This document shows, in pieces, positions 51,241 to 60,006 of a stretch of 64,000 nucleotides of DNA. The notes beneath the pieces are model-generated. The model did not search any database. It was not told where the DNA came from and saw only the letters and a program-made list of their open reading frames with translations. Made by a program: the position numbers and the translations under genes. The stretch's first letter is position 1. Each line of letters opens with the position of its first letter. Source of the DNA: Deltaproteobacteria bacterium. GTDB taxonomy: Bacteria; Myxococcota; UBA727; VGSZ01. The stretch is from assembly GCA_016177705.1 (NCBI GenBank), contig JACOUT010000016.1, forward strand, positions 38,860 to 102,859, in the 5' to 3' direction.

Positions 51241-52022
51241 GCCTGCTCGCCCCCGCGCGGCGCACGCTGCTGTTCACGAGCGGCAAGGGCGGGGTGGGCA
51301 AGAGCACCATCGCGGTCAACGTCGCGAGTGCTCTGGCGCGGCGAGGCCTCTCGGTCGGCGTGCTCGACGCCGACGTCTATGGTCCGAGCGTGCCGCGGCT
51401 GCTCGGCCTCGAGGGCGAGCGCGTCCGCTGGAGCGACGGCCCTCACTCTCAGATGCTGCCCGCCGAGAACTTCGGGCTCAAGGTGATGAGCGTGGGCCTG
51501 ACCACGCCCGAGAGCGACACGCCGCTCGTGTGGCGCTCGTCGGTGGCGGTGAGCGCGCTGCGGCAGTTGCTGACGGACACCGCGTGGGGCCAGCTCGATG
51601 TGCTCGTCATCGACGCACCGCCCGGCACCGGCGACGTGCAACTGACGCTCGCGCAGGACGTGGCGCTGAGCGCCGCCGTGGTGGTGACGACGCCGCAGCC
51701 GCTCGCCACCGACGACGTGCGCCGCGCGCTCCGCATGCTGCAGGAGGTGCGCGTGCCCATCGCCGGCGTCGTCGAGAACCTGAGCGGGTTCCACGCACCC
51801 GACGGCGGCGTGCACCAGCTGTTTGGCGAGGGTGGCGGACGTACGCTCGCCGACGACTACGGCGTGCCGTTCCTCGGGCAGCTGCCCATCGATCCCGAGC
51901 TGCGGGCGCTGTGTGACCAGGGACGGCCGGCCGCCGCTTGCGGCGACGACGAGCAGATGCGGCGCTTTGCCGACCTCGCCGCGCGCATCCTCGAGCAGCT
52001 TGCCGACGCGCGCCGGCAGTGA
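51237..52022 (+). CDS. Mrp/ApbC-type P-loop ATPase
   Basis: 261 residues from a GTG at 51237. The deviant Walker A motif SGKGGVGKST starts near residue 14; LDADVYGPSVPRLLG, DVLVIDAPPGTGDVQL and VENLSGF are Mrp/ApbC signatures. The N-terminal MIP18 domain and the C-terminal CxxC seen in many Mrp proteins are missing. It probably delivers Fe-S clusters, perhaps for the beta subunit of this operon, to which it is joined by overlaps. The gene at 52062 follows after 39 nt. Confidence 0.85.
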   Translation: MSLLAPARRTLLFTSGKGGVGKSTIAVNVASALARRGLSVGVLDADVYGPSVPRLLGLEGERVRWSDGPHSQMLPAENFGLKVMSVGLTTPESDTPLVWRSSVAVSALRQLLTDTAWGQLDVLVIDAPPGTGDVQLTLAQDVALSAAVVVTTPQPLATDDVRRALRMLQEVRVPIAGVVENLSGFHAPDGGVHQLFGEGGGRTLADDYGVPFLGQLPIDPELRALCDQGRPAAACGDDEQMRRFADLAARILEQLADARRQ

Positions 52023-52061
52023 CACCGCGCGCGCGCGCGTCGCGGCGGCGTACACTACGGC

Positions 52062-53000
52062 ATGGAACGACGTGAACCCGAAGCAACGGCACCGGTGGCG
52101 CTCTACGAAGGGCCGCGCGTCACGCTCTTTCGAGGTTGGCGGCTGATCGCGCTGGTCGCCGCATGCGTGGCGGTCGGTGTAGCGCTACATGCGGGGCTGG
52201 CCGCCTGGCAACGCGCGCGCGTCGAGCACCTCGTGGTCGATGTCGATCTGCTGCCACGCGTACCGCCGGCGACGTCGTCGTCCAGCGTGGTGACCTGGCC
52301 CATGACCCTGCCCGGACCGGCCGAGACCACGGTTACGCTCTCGGGCATCGCCATCGTCCATGTCTGGCTGCAAGGGTGTCCGGACTGCATGCCCGCGTTC
52401 GAGGCGATCAAGCGGCTCGCGCCTGAGCACCGGTTCCGCGTGCCGACCTTCAACGTCGCGTACGGCAACGCCGACCCGTCGTGGGCGCGCAGCTACGGCG
52501 TCGACACCAACCTCGGGTTCGATGACGGCAGCCACCTGGTGCGGCCGCTCGGCATCGGCACCTTCACCACCTTCGTCGTCGACACGCGCGGCACTGCCGT
52601 CCGGGTCGGCTCGCCGGCCGAGGAGGGCTATGCGTCGCGCCTGCAGGACGCCGTCGACGAGACCACGCGAGCTTCCCAGGAGGTTCCAGGCGACACGATG
52701 CGAACCGTAGCGACCTTCGCCTATCTGCGCGGCCGCTCCGGTGAGCTTCGTCGCTGCGTCGATTGGTGGCGCGGTACCACCGCGACGGTCGTGCTGTCGC
52801 TGCGCGTCGACGCCGACGGCGCGTTGGTCGACGTCCACGCAGCGCCGGCGACCACTGTGGCCGCCGACCCGCGCTCGAGCGCGCCCGCAGCGGCGTGCAT
52901 CGAGCGCGCGGTGCGCCGCTGGCACCTCGGCACCCTGGCCCCGGAGCCGGTGGAGCTGCGGGTGCAGATCGCGCTCGGGAACGACGACCGCGGCGAGTAA
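52062..53000 (+). CDS. Membrane-anchored thioredoxin-like protein with AgmX-type C-terminus
   Basis: 312 residues. One transmembrane helix (LIALVAACVAVGVALHAGL, about 28-46) anchors a periplasmic thioredoxin fold with CPDC at Cys 106 and 109 and the cis-Pro segment GTFTTFVVD. The last 90 residues have two Cys (LRRCVDWW and AACIERAVRRWHLG) in the AgmX/PglI-type C-terminal pattern of myxobacterial gliding-associated proteins. A redox role outside the cytoplasm is likely. It may be cotranscribed with the sulfur island. Confidence 0.75.
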   Translation: MERREPEATAPVALYEGPRVTLFRGWRLIALVAACVAVGVALHAGLAAWQRARVEHLVVDVDLLPRVPPATSSSSVVTWPMTLPGPAETTVTLSGIAIVHVWLQGCPDCMPAFEAIKRLAPEHRFRVPTFNVAYGNADPSWARSYGVDTNLGFDDGSHLVRPLGIGTFTTFVVDTRGTAVRVGSPAEEGYASRLQDAVDETTRASQEVPGDTMRTVATFAYLRGRSGELRRCVDWWRGTTATVVLSLRVDADGALVDVHAAPATTVAADPRSSAPAAACIERAVRRWHLGTLAPEPVELRVQIALGNDDRGE

Positions 53001-53049
53001 CACGCCTATCCGCCACTCGCGCCGGCGCGTGGCGCTCGAGGGGGAAGCG

Positions 53050-53652
53050 GTGCCTCAGTCCGAAGCAGACAGGCTGGTGGCGGCGGCGGCCACGCGAACG
53101 GCGACGGTCGCCGACCTCGAGGCGCTCGAGGCCTTGTGCCGCCGCGCCCCGGGCGAGGTGTGCGCTGCCCTTGGTGACGACGACGAGCGCGCTTCGTACC
53201 TCGTGTATGGCAGGGCCACGCTCGCTTCCGAGGCGGGCAGCCGGCTGCGCGTGGCGCTCGTGGAGACCGGCGCGCCAGCGATCTTCCGGGCGCTGGCGGA
53301 CCCGCACGGTTTTGGACTGCTGGTCGGCCAGGCCACCCACATGGAACCGCTCGGCGCCGCCCTCGAGCGCGCCGGACGGGCGGAGCTGCTGCTGCCGGGC
53401 ATCGAGTTGTCCACGCGGCTGGCCTTCGACGTCATGGTCGGTGCGCGCGACCGCGATATCGACATCCGCAGCCTGGACGCCGACGTCGACGCCCTGGTGG
53501 CCGAGCTGCGGCGGGTGCCGGCGTCGCTGCAGCCACGGCTCGCCCAGGTCGTGGTCGAGGCAGCGGCGCAGGTCGCTCGCGCCGGCCGCCATGTCGCGGA
53601 CGTCGACGACATGCGCAACCGTGTGCTGCAAGCGCTGGCAGCGGAAGGTTGA
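53050..53652 (+). CDS. Protein of unknown function
   Basis: 200 residues from a GTG at 53050 preceded by GAGGGGGAA. Helical N-terminus (EADRLVAAAATRTATVADLEALEALC), a beta-rich middle with conserved Arg/Glu (LRVALVETGAPAIFRAL) and a helical end (LQPRLAQVVVEAAAQVARA). No signal peptide, membrane segment or family signature was seen. An in-frame GTG at 53029 would add seven residues. Confidence 0.55.
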   Translation: MPQSEADRLVAAAATRTATVADLEALEALCRRAPGEVCAALGDDDERASYLVYGRATLASEAGSRLRVALVETGAPAIFRALADPHGFGLLVGQATHMEPLGAALERAGRAELLLPGIELSTRLAFDVMVGARDRDIDIRSLDADVDALVAELRRVPASLQPRLAQVVVEAAAQVARAGRHVADVDDMRNRVLQALAAEG

Positions 53653-53738
53653 CGTAGGCCAGGCCGCTTTGCGTCGCGGGCGCACGACGCGAGTTTCACC
53701 TCGCCGGGTTCCTGCTAGCTTGCGCGCCGAGGTGGAGC

Positions 53739-56180
53739 GTGACGGACTGGATCGTGCACAAGTTCGGCGGCACCAGCGTGGCGGACGCGGAACGCATCCG
53801 CCACGTCGCCAGCCTGGTGAAGGGGCGCGGCGCCGGCACCGCCGTGGTGGTGTCGGCCTTCTCGGGTGTCACCAACGCGCTGTTCGCGCTGTGCGCGCGC
53901 GCCGCGCGCCGCGACGATGGCTGGCGCGGCGACCTGCACGCGCTCGTGCAGCGCCATCGCGAGGTCGCCGGCGGACTGTTGTCCGGCGACGAGACGGCGC
54001 GGGTTCTGGCGGCGATCGAGGACGAGGCCAGCGACCTCGCCGATCTGCTGCGCGCGCTCCACGTGCTCGGCAGCCACCCCGAAGCGCTCGACGAGGTGGT
54101 CGCCGGCCATGGTGAGGTGTGGTGCGCACGCATCGTCGCCGCCACGCTCGGCTGGCGCTGGCTCGACGCGCGCAAGGTGCTGGTGGTCCGCCCAAGTGAG
54201 CTCGGGCCGGCGATCGACTGGCCGACCTCGAGGAAGAACCTCGACACCTGGCTCGGCGAGGATCGCGCCGCGCCGTGCGTCATCACCGGCTACGTCGCCT
54301 CGCTGCCAGAGGGCACGCCGACCACGCTCAAGAGGAATGGCAGTGACTTCTCCGCGGCCATCTTCGGTGCGCTCTTCGACGCGCGCGAGGTGGTGATCTG
54401 GACCGACGTCGATGGCGTGCTGTCGGCCGACCCCCGCCGCGTGCCCGAGGCGGTGCTGCTCGACGAGATGTCCTACGAGGAGGCGATGGAGCTCGCGTAC
54501 TTCGGCGCCAAGGTTGTGCACCCGCGCACCATGCAGCCCGCAGTGGAGCGGGGCATCCCCATCTGGATCAAGAACACCTTCCGCCCCGAGGTGAAGGGCA
54601 CGGTGATCCACCGCGCCGCCGCCAACCCGTCGCCCGACGCGCCCGCGGTCAAAGGCTTCACCACCATCGACGACGTCGCGCTGGTCAACCTGGAGGGCAC
54701 CGGCATGGTGGGCGTGCCCGGCATCGCCGAGCGGCTGTTCGGCGCGCTGCGCACCGTCGGCGTGTCCGTCATCGTGATCTCCCAGGCCTCGAGCGAGCAC
54801 TCGATCTGCATCGCGGTCCCCGAGGTGCAGGCCGACCTCGCGAAGGAGACCATCGAGCGCGCCTTCGTCGCAGAGCGCGCGCAGGGGCACGTCTCCGGCG
54901 TGGCCGTGCAGCGCGGCTGCGCCATCGTGGCCGCGGTGGGTGACGCCATGGCCAAGCGCGCCGGCGTCTCGGGGCGCTTCTTCTCTGCGCTCGGCGACGC
55001 GGGCGTCAACGTGCGCGCGGTCGCGCAGGGATCGTCGGAGCGCAACATCACGGCGGTCATCGACCAGAAGGACAGCACGCGCGCGTTACGGGCCGTCCAT
55101 GCGCGCTTCACGCTCTCCGACACCGCTATCTCGATCGGCGTGGTCGGCCCCGGCCAGATCGGACGCGCCCTGCTGTCGCAATTGCACGCGCAGCGCGACG
55201 AGCTGCAGCGGCGTAGCCACGTCGACCTGCGGGTGCGCGCGCTCGCGTCGAGCAAGCACATGGTGCTCGCCGACGACGCGCGCCTCGCCGATCTTGAGGC
55301 CGGCGCGCCCGCCGACCTCGACGCGTTTGCCCGCTTCGTGCGCGCCGAGCACCTGCCGCATGCAGTCATCATCGACTGCTCGGCGAGCGACGCGGTGGCC
55401 GATCGGTACGCCGCTTGGCTGCGCATGGGCATCCACGTGATCACGCCCAACAAGCGCGCGGCCTCCGGTCCGATCGCGCGCTGGGACGCGATCCGCGAGG
55501 CGAGCCGCGCGACCGGGGCGCGCTACCTCGGCGAGGCCACGGTAGGCGCGGGCCTGCCGATCATCACCACGCTCAAGGATCTGTTGCACACCGGCGATCG
55601 CGTGCGCGCGGTCGAGGGAGTGCTGTCGGGCACCTTGTCGTGGATGTTCAACACGCTGACCCCCGACACACCGTTCTCGGCGCTGCTGCGCGAGGCACGC
55701 CGGCTCGGCTACACCGAGCCTGACCCGCGCGAGGATCTGTCGGGGATGGACTTCGCGCGCAAGCTCGTCGTGCTCGCGCGAGAGATGGGGCGGTCGGTGC
55801 GGCTCGAGGACGTCGTGGTGGAGGATCTGGCTCCCGGCGCGCCCTTCGGCGCATCGCTCGACGAGCTGGTGGCGTCGCTGCGCCCGGTCGACGCTCGCCT
55901 GCGCGAGCTGCAAGAGACTGCGCGGAGCAAGGGCGAGGTGCTGCGATTCGTCGGCGTCATTCCAGAAGAGGGGACGCCCAGGGTGTCGTTACGTGCTCTG
56001 CCAGCGACGCATCCGTTCGCGCGCTTGCAGGGGACGGACAATGTCATTGCCTTTCGCACCGCGCGCTACGACGCACAGCCGCTCGTCGTGCAAGGGCCGG
56101 GCGCGGGGCCGGAGGTCACCGCGGGCGGGGTGTTCGGCGACCTGCTGCGCCTGGCCGCGCACCTGGGTGCACCGGTGTAG
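53739..56180 (+). CDS. thrA: Bifunctional aspartokinase/homoserine dehydrogenase
   Basis: 813 residues from a GTG. The kinase domain begins VHKFGGTSVADAERI and has SDFSAAIFG, then two ACT regulatory domains (VNLEGTGMVGVPGIAERLF, VRAVAQGSSERNI). The dehydrogenase has VVGPGQIGRALL (NAD(P)-binding), ITPNKRA, GVLSGTLSWMF and the catalytic region DLSGMDFARKLV. It makes the first and third committed steps from aspartate to threonine and methionine; threonine feedback is expected. Length is as in enterobacterial ThrA. Confidence 0.96.
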   Translation: MTDWIVHKFGGTSVADAERIRHVASLVKGRGAGTAVVVSAFSGVTNALFALCARAARRDDGWRGDLHALVQRHREVAGGLLSGDETARVLAAIEDEASDLADLLRALHVLGSHPEALDEVVAGHGEVWCARIVAATLGWRWLDARKVLVVRPSELGPAIDWPTSRKNLDTWLGEDRAAPCVITGYVASLPEGTPTTLKRNGSDFSAAIFGALFDAREVVIWTDVDGVLSADPRRVPEAVLLDEMSYEEAMELAYFGAKVVHPRTMQPAVERGIPIWIKNTFRPEVKGTVIHRAAANPSPDAPAVKGFTTIDDVALVNLEGTGMVGVPGIAERLFGALRTVGVSVIVISQASSEHSICIAVPEVQADLAKETIERAFVAERAQGHVSGVAVQRGCAIVAAVGDAMAKRAGVSGRFFSALGDAGVNVRAVAQGSSERNITAVIDQKDSTRALRAVHARFTLSDTAISIGVVGPGQIGRALLSQLHAQRDELQRRSHVDLRVRALASSKHMVLADDARLADLEAGAPADLDAFARFVRAEHLPHAVIIDCSASDAVADRYAAWLRMGIHVITPNKRAASGPIARWDAIREASRATGARYLGEATVGAGLPIITTLKDLLHTGDRVRAVEGVLSGTLSWMFNTLTPDTPFSALLREARRLGYTEPDPREDLSGMDFARKLVVLAREMGRSVRLEDVVVEDLAPGAPFGASLDELVASLRPVDARLRELQETARSKGEVLRFVGVIPEEGTPRVSLRALPATHPFARLQGTDNVIAFRTARYDAQPLVVQGPGAGPEVTAGGVFGDLLRLAAHLGAPV

Positions 56181-56213
56181 GGTTGGACACCACCCGAGCG
56201 AACGCCGAGCAGT

Positions 56214-57080
56214 TCACGGCGCTTCCATGTTCGGAGGCTCCAGCGTGATGCGAAGGGGCGCTCCGGCAGCGCGTGCGCGCGCGATTGCCGCGTGGGAAAG
56301 GGAGATGGCCTCGGCGCGCGGACGACGCACGACAATGGTCCTGCCTTCCCGATGGACCTGGAGCATCAGGTTCGTCGCTGTTGCCGGCTCATGACCGAAT
56401 ACCTCGGTGAAGATGTCGACGACGACGTTCTGCGGCGTGTAGTTGTCGTTGTGAACGACGACCTCGAGCTCCTCGCCGCCAGGGAGAGCCTCGTCCGGCA
56501 GCGATGGTGTGACCGTCCCGTGGGTCAGGAACACCTCCAGCGAACGGCGACGGTAGCCCGCGCCGGTCAAGAGCACCTCGCATTTCGCGTCCGTGTCGGC
56601 GAGCGCGAGGAGAAGGTCGCCACACGTCGTGGTGGCCGCTTGTGCTTGACGGGTATGGACAACGGCGGCTTCCAGAACGTCAAGTGCGCGCTGGTGGAGC
56701 ACGGGGTTCGGCGACCAGTCGGAGGCGGTCGCGAGCAGCGCACGCTCAACCTCAGAAGCGACTGCGTCAAGGTCAATACCCGTCTCGACGCTGAATCGAC
56801 GCAGGCCTTCGTTTCTAAGCAGCGCCACCAGCAGGTGCGGCGCGCTTACGCCTGCGTGACCCCTTGCGCGCGCTTCCCGAAACGCCTCATGAAGACACTC
56901 CTTGGCATCTGGGGACCAACTGACGGCCTCGAGGATGTCTGCTTCGTCGCGACGACTGCCAGTTGAGCGCGAAGGGAACGCCGCATTGAGCAGCCTGAGA
57001 GCACGTGCCCACCACGCATGCGGCCGCGGAGCATGGGGATCCGTCCAGGCCTTGGTTGGCGTTGTTGGATGATCGGGCAC
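56214..57080 (-). CDS. Fusion of Clp-type N domain and ClpS adaptor
   Basis: 288 residues from a GTG at 57080. Residues 55-190 show the double helical repeat of the ClpA/ClpC N domain (SPDAKECLHEAFREARARG, SAPHLLVALLRNEG, LLATASDWSPN). Residues 203-285 are a ClpS domain: VVVHNDNYTPQNVVVDIFTEVFGHE, ATNLMLQVHREG. The Asp-Asp of ClpS is D212-N213, the gatekeeper Met is Gln 217, and Met 239 and His 243 of the N-degron pocket are kept. No ATPase domain is present. ClpS normally binds the N domain of ClpA; here the two are one chain. Its start lies 14 nt from the attC site. Confidence 0.88.
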   Translation of the reverse strand: MPDHPTTPTKAWTDPHAPRPHAWWARALRLLNAAFPSRSTGSRRDEADILEAVSWSPDAKECLHEAFREARARGHAGVSAPHLLVALLRNEGLRRFSVETGIDLDAVASEVERALLATASDWSPNPVLHQRALDVLEAAVVHTRQAQAATTTCGDLLLALADTDAKCEVLLTGAGYRRRSLEVFLTHGTVTPSLPDEALPGGEELEVVVHNDNYTPQNVVVDIFTEVFGHEPATATNLMLQVHREGRTIVVRRPRAEAISLSHAAIARARAAGAPLRITLEPPNMEAP

Positions 57081-57340
57081 GCAGCTTCCCGGAAGCGGAC
57101 GTTAAGCATGTGCGGCACCTGTCGCCGCACGCCGGTTGATGATGCCACGATGCCAAGCGAGTGGCGATGAACGTCGAGGCGCGGGTGACCCGGAGGGCCA
57201 CCGCGAAGCGGTGGCCCTCCGGGCCTTGGGCGAGTAGGCGCAGCACTCTCGGCTCGGCGGTGACGTCGTTTGCTGTGCCACCGCATCGGGAAGGCGGTGC
57301 CGCGTCGTCGTCGTCCAACCGATTGCCGCTGCGCCCCTCT

Positions 57341-57375
57341 CAGAACCGGACGAGCGTCTTTCACGCATCCGGCTC
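57341..57375 (-). ncRNA. Group II intron domain V
   Basis: On the minus strand GAGCCGGATGCG...GAAA...CGTCCGGTTCTG folds into the conserved hairpin: the catalytic AGC triad, a GAAA tetraloop and the closing CCGG/CCGG-type stem. It matches the pattern of bacterial intron domain V (GAGCCG...GAAA...CGGTTC). Confidence 0.85.
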
Positions 57376-57388
57376 CCCGCCAGCGCAT

Positions 57389-58864
57389 TCACACGAAGGC
57401 CGAGTTGAGATTGACGACGAGGCGGCGCGGCGCAGCGAGCTGCATCCGGTCGACGTACGCGAGGTACGTCTCCGGCGAGAAGCCGTTGCGGTTGCTGCGC
57501 CGGTTCAGCCACTTGTAGAGGATCCACATCGTCGACGTCCGAAACGCCAGGAGCATCGGCCAGTTGTCGCTGACCGCGTAGTACGCGTAGTGCCCCTCGA
57601 GCTTCCGGTTCACCGTCGACCACAGCTCCCGAATCGGCAGGGTCCGGTTCTCGCGGATCCATGCCGTCATGGACCGCAGCTTGGCGCGGAACCGGCTCTT
57701 TGCCGTCCGCCACTTCAGCTTGAACCGACCTTTCCGACTGAGCCCGACGTGGTGCGTGAGGCCGAGGAAGTCGAACGTGCCGACCCGCTCGCCGCGACGG
57801 GCTGCGTCTCGACGTGCGAACCGGCCGAACATCAGCAATCTCGTCTTCGACGGCTCCACCTCCAGCCCGAACCTCCCAAGCCTCCTTGGCAGGTCGTCAT
57901 GGAAGCGGCGCGCGTCAGCCTCGTGCTGGAAGCAGGCGACGAAGTCGTCTGCATACCGCACGAGGTACGCCTCCCCGCGACACTGGGGCTGCACCGCCTT
58001 CGCGAACCACTCGTCCAGCACGTAGTGCAGGTAGACGTTCGCGAGCAGAGGCGAGATCACCCCGCCTTGGGGAGTCCCCTTCTCCGTGTCGAGGCGTTGG
58101 CCCTCGACCATCACACCGGCGCGGAGGAACCGCTTCACGAGTCAGAGCACGCCGGGATCATTCACCCGGTGCGCCAGCATCGCGAGCAGCCTGTCGTGGT
58201 CCACGTTGTCGAAGAAGCCCTTGATGTCGGCCTCCACCACGTAGCCCACCTTCTTCGTGCCGATATTGCGGCTGAGCTCCTTCAGCGCGTCGTGGCATCC
58301 CCTCCCTGGGCGGAAGCCGAACGAGAAGGGATGGAACTCCTCCTCGTAGACCCGCTCCAGGACGTGAGCCAGCCCGCGCTGCACGAGCTTGTCCTCGATC
58401 GTCGGGAACCCGAGCGGACGCTGCGTGCCGTTCGCCTTCGGGATCATCTTCCGACGCGTCGGCTGTGGCCGGTAGCTCCTTCGGTGGAGCCGCTCGACGA
58501 CGCCCTGCAGCTTGTGCTCCAGGTCGTCCGCGTACTCCTCCTTCGTCACGCCGTCCACACCCGGCGCGCGGTCCTCCTTCAACTCCTCGAAGCACTCCGC
58601 CATCAGCTCGACGTCGAGGAGATGGAAGAGGTTGCTGAACCTCTCGGTGCGGTGTGTTCGAGCTCTCCGTGCGACGCGATCGAGGCGGGTTTGCACCGTG
58701 AGCCCGCCGCTGAGTGCGGACGGTGCCCTCCTCGAGCGCCGCGCTGGCGTCGCGTCCTTCCCTCCATCGGAGTTACCCGACTTCATCGGTACTACGACGC
58801 GATCCGACTTCCCTGTCGCCGTCTGCCTCCCTCGTCTCTTCGACTCGTCGGGCATACTCGTCAC
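57389..58864 (-). pseudogene. ltrA: Group II intron reverse transcriptase/maturase with in-frame TGA
   Basis: Two collinear parts: 58864-58145 (240 residues) and, after the TGA at 58144-58142 and one Leu codon, 58138-57389 in the same frame. Together they give about 490 residues. RT0-RT3 (APGVDGVTKEEY, GFRPGRGCHDAL, EADIKGFFDNVDH), RT4 onward (GTPQGGVISPLLANVYLHYVLDEWF, VRYADDFVACF) and the maturase X/GIIM domain (TAWIRENRTLPIREL, GHYAYYAVSDN) are all present. The stop sits between PGVL and LVKRFL, where relatives have Arg, so CGA to TGA is the simplest change. No endonuclease domain. The mutation should block mobility unless read through. Confidence 0.9.
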
Positions 58865-59219
58865 CTCGCGGCGAAAAGAGCGGCAGGGATCTCCCAGGTT
58901 GCCGCAGCAGCATCATGTGAAGCGCGATCGGGTCTTCGACCCCGGGTGCCGTCGACGGGCTCGCCATGACGCCCGCCTCCGTTTCGCCTTCGGTGTGTCC
59001 GACCACCTCGGCGCGGTCCATCAGGAACAATCTTTCGGGGCTCAATCCCATTCACGGCCGAGCCGCCAGCTCGGGCCATTCGACCTCGCTTCCTTTCTGT
59101 CTACGCTTCAACGTCGACGTTGCCGTCGACGCTGCAAGACTCGATACGACGCGGTTGGCTACTCCTTACGTCGGCGGGTCCTTCCTCCCGCTTGTTGCTG
59201 CGACCTGGCCTGGTCGCTC
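58865..59219 (-). other. Intron 5' structured region (domains I-III), no gene
   Basis: About 355 bp between the reverse transcriptase start and the intron's 5' end. It holds no coding frame of its own and would fold into the intron RNA's domains I-III and the base of domain IV. GGCGCGCGAGG-type short hairpins occur, but individual domains were not resolved. Confidence 0.55.
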
Positions 59220-59357
59220 CGCACATGCTTTGTTGGGCGCGGCGACCCGGGGCAGACGCTCGCGTTCCTACACGTCTTGCTCGCGCCGTCGCCGACCCAG
59301 CGATCTTGCGCATTCCCAGGCTGAGACGATGGTCCACGGCGGTTCCTGACGCATCGC

Positions 59358-59386
59358 TTGCGGCGTTCACCTAATGGGTGTATCCT
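59358..59386 (+). promoter_or_regulatory. Promoter of the higBA cassette genes
   Basis: TTGCGG (59358-59363), 17 nt, TATCCT (59381-59386). The expected transcription start at about 59392-59394 coincides with the ATG at 59392, so the toxin mRNA may be leaderless. No ribosome-binding site is seen. Confidence 0.6.
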
Positions 59387-59391
59387 TGCAC

Positions 59392-59673
59392 ATGATCCGT
59401 CGCGTCGTGTTGACGAGGGAGGCCCAGAAGGACATCCGCAAGGTGCCAAGACACGTCGCCGCGAAGCTGGCGGGCTGGATCGAGGACGTGGAGGAGAAGG
59501 GTTTGGAGGAAGTGCGGAAGGTCCCAGGATTTCACGACGAGCCACTGAAGGGCGCTCGAGCTGGCCAGCGATCACTGCGCCTGTCGAAGGGGTATCGGGC
59601 CATCTACCGGATCGCCGCTGAAGGAACCGTCGAGTTCGTGTCGGTCGAGGAGGTCAACAAGCATGCGTACTAA
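59392..59673 (+). CDS. higB: HigB/RelE-type mRNA interferase toxin
   Basis: 93 residues from the ATG at 59392 (an ATG at 59374 would add six). The RelE/HigB fold is visible: RRVVLTREAQKDIRKVPRHVAAKL, LKGARAGQRSLRLSKGYRAIYR and FVSVEEVNKHAY, with the typical basic Arg/Tyr and C-terminal His/Lys residues. It precedes an HTH antitoxin gene, the HigBA order. It is the only plus-strand gene pair among the cassettes and carries its own promoter. Confidence 0.87.
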   Translation: MIRRVVLTREAQKDIRKVPRHVAAKLAGWIEDVEEKGLEEVRKVPGFHDEPLKGARAGQRSLRLSKGYRAIYRIAAEGTVEFVSVEEVNKHAY

Positions 59674-59974
59674 GAAGAAGAGCCCGGCAATGAAGTTCCT
59701 TGAGGGCATCATCGGAGGTCCGCTCACTCTGGGAGCGCTCCTGTCGGCTATCCGCGAGGGCGAGGAGGAGACGCAAACGGAATTCGCCGCAAAGCTGGGC
59801 GTCTCGAAGTCTCACCTCTGCGATATCGAGAAAGGACGCAAGACCGTCAGCCCGGCTCGTGCCGCGAAGTTCGCGCGGACCCTCGGGTACAGCCAGGAGC
59901 AGTTCGTGCGCTTGTCCTTGCAGGCACTCGTGGAAGAGGCGGGCCTGGAGATGACCGTTCACCTCGACGCGTAG
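59663..59974 (+). CDS. higA: HigA-type HTH antitoxin
   Basis: 103 residues starting 11 nt before the toxin stop. The Xre-type helix-turn-helix is TQTEFAAKLGVSKSHLCDIEKGRKTVSPARAAKFA. It neutralises the toxin and represses the pair. Toxin-antitoxin pairs in reverse orientation are common in large integrons and stabilise the array. Confidence 0.87.
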   Translation: MRTKKKSPAMKFLEGIIGGPLTLGALLSAIREGEEETQTEFAAKLGVSKSHLCDIEKGRKTVSPARAAKFARTLGYSQEQFVRLSLQALVEEAGLEMTVHLDA

Positions 59975-60006
59975 ACCAACGAGGCGGCACGATTCAGTGA
60001 CCCCAC

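Larger units (their letters stand above)
57250..59224 (-). mobile_element. Group II intron (IIC-attC type) inserted in an attC site
   Basis: The 5' end GTGCG (59224-59220) starts a structured leader of about 350 nt before the reverse transcriptase gene. Domain V lies at 57375-57341. The reverse transcriptase has no HNH endonuclease domain, as in class C introns, which insert at attC sites or after terminators. The 3' splice site could not be fixed (between about 57225 and 57290); the start given here is approximate. Confidence 0.8.
57094..59238 (-). other. attC-like site 1, interrupted by a group II intron
   Basis: The left arm begins AGCGGAC/GTTAAGCATGTGCGG (57094-57116). The right arm is ATGCTTTG/GTTGGGC (core GTTGGGC at 59232-59238). 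The internal part (57117-57225) is nearly the same as in attC 2 at 60706. The core GTTGGGC pairs exactly with the GCCCAAC core of attC 2, as expected for the ends of one cassette. The leftmost core deviates from RYYYAAC (AGCGGAC), as would fit the last site of the array. Confidence 0.8.

Noticed and set aside
58142..58144. TGA in the intron reverse transcriptase as a programmed recoding or selenocysteine codon
   Set aside because: No recoding element can be seen, and the site matches an Arg in relatives; a nonsense mutation is simpler.
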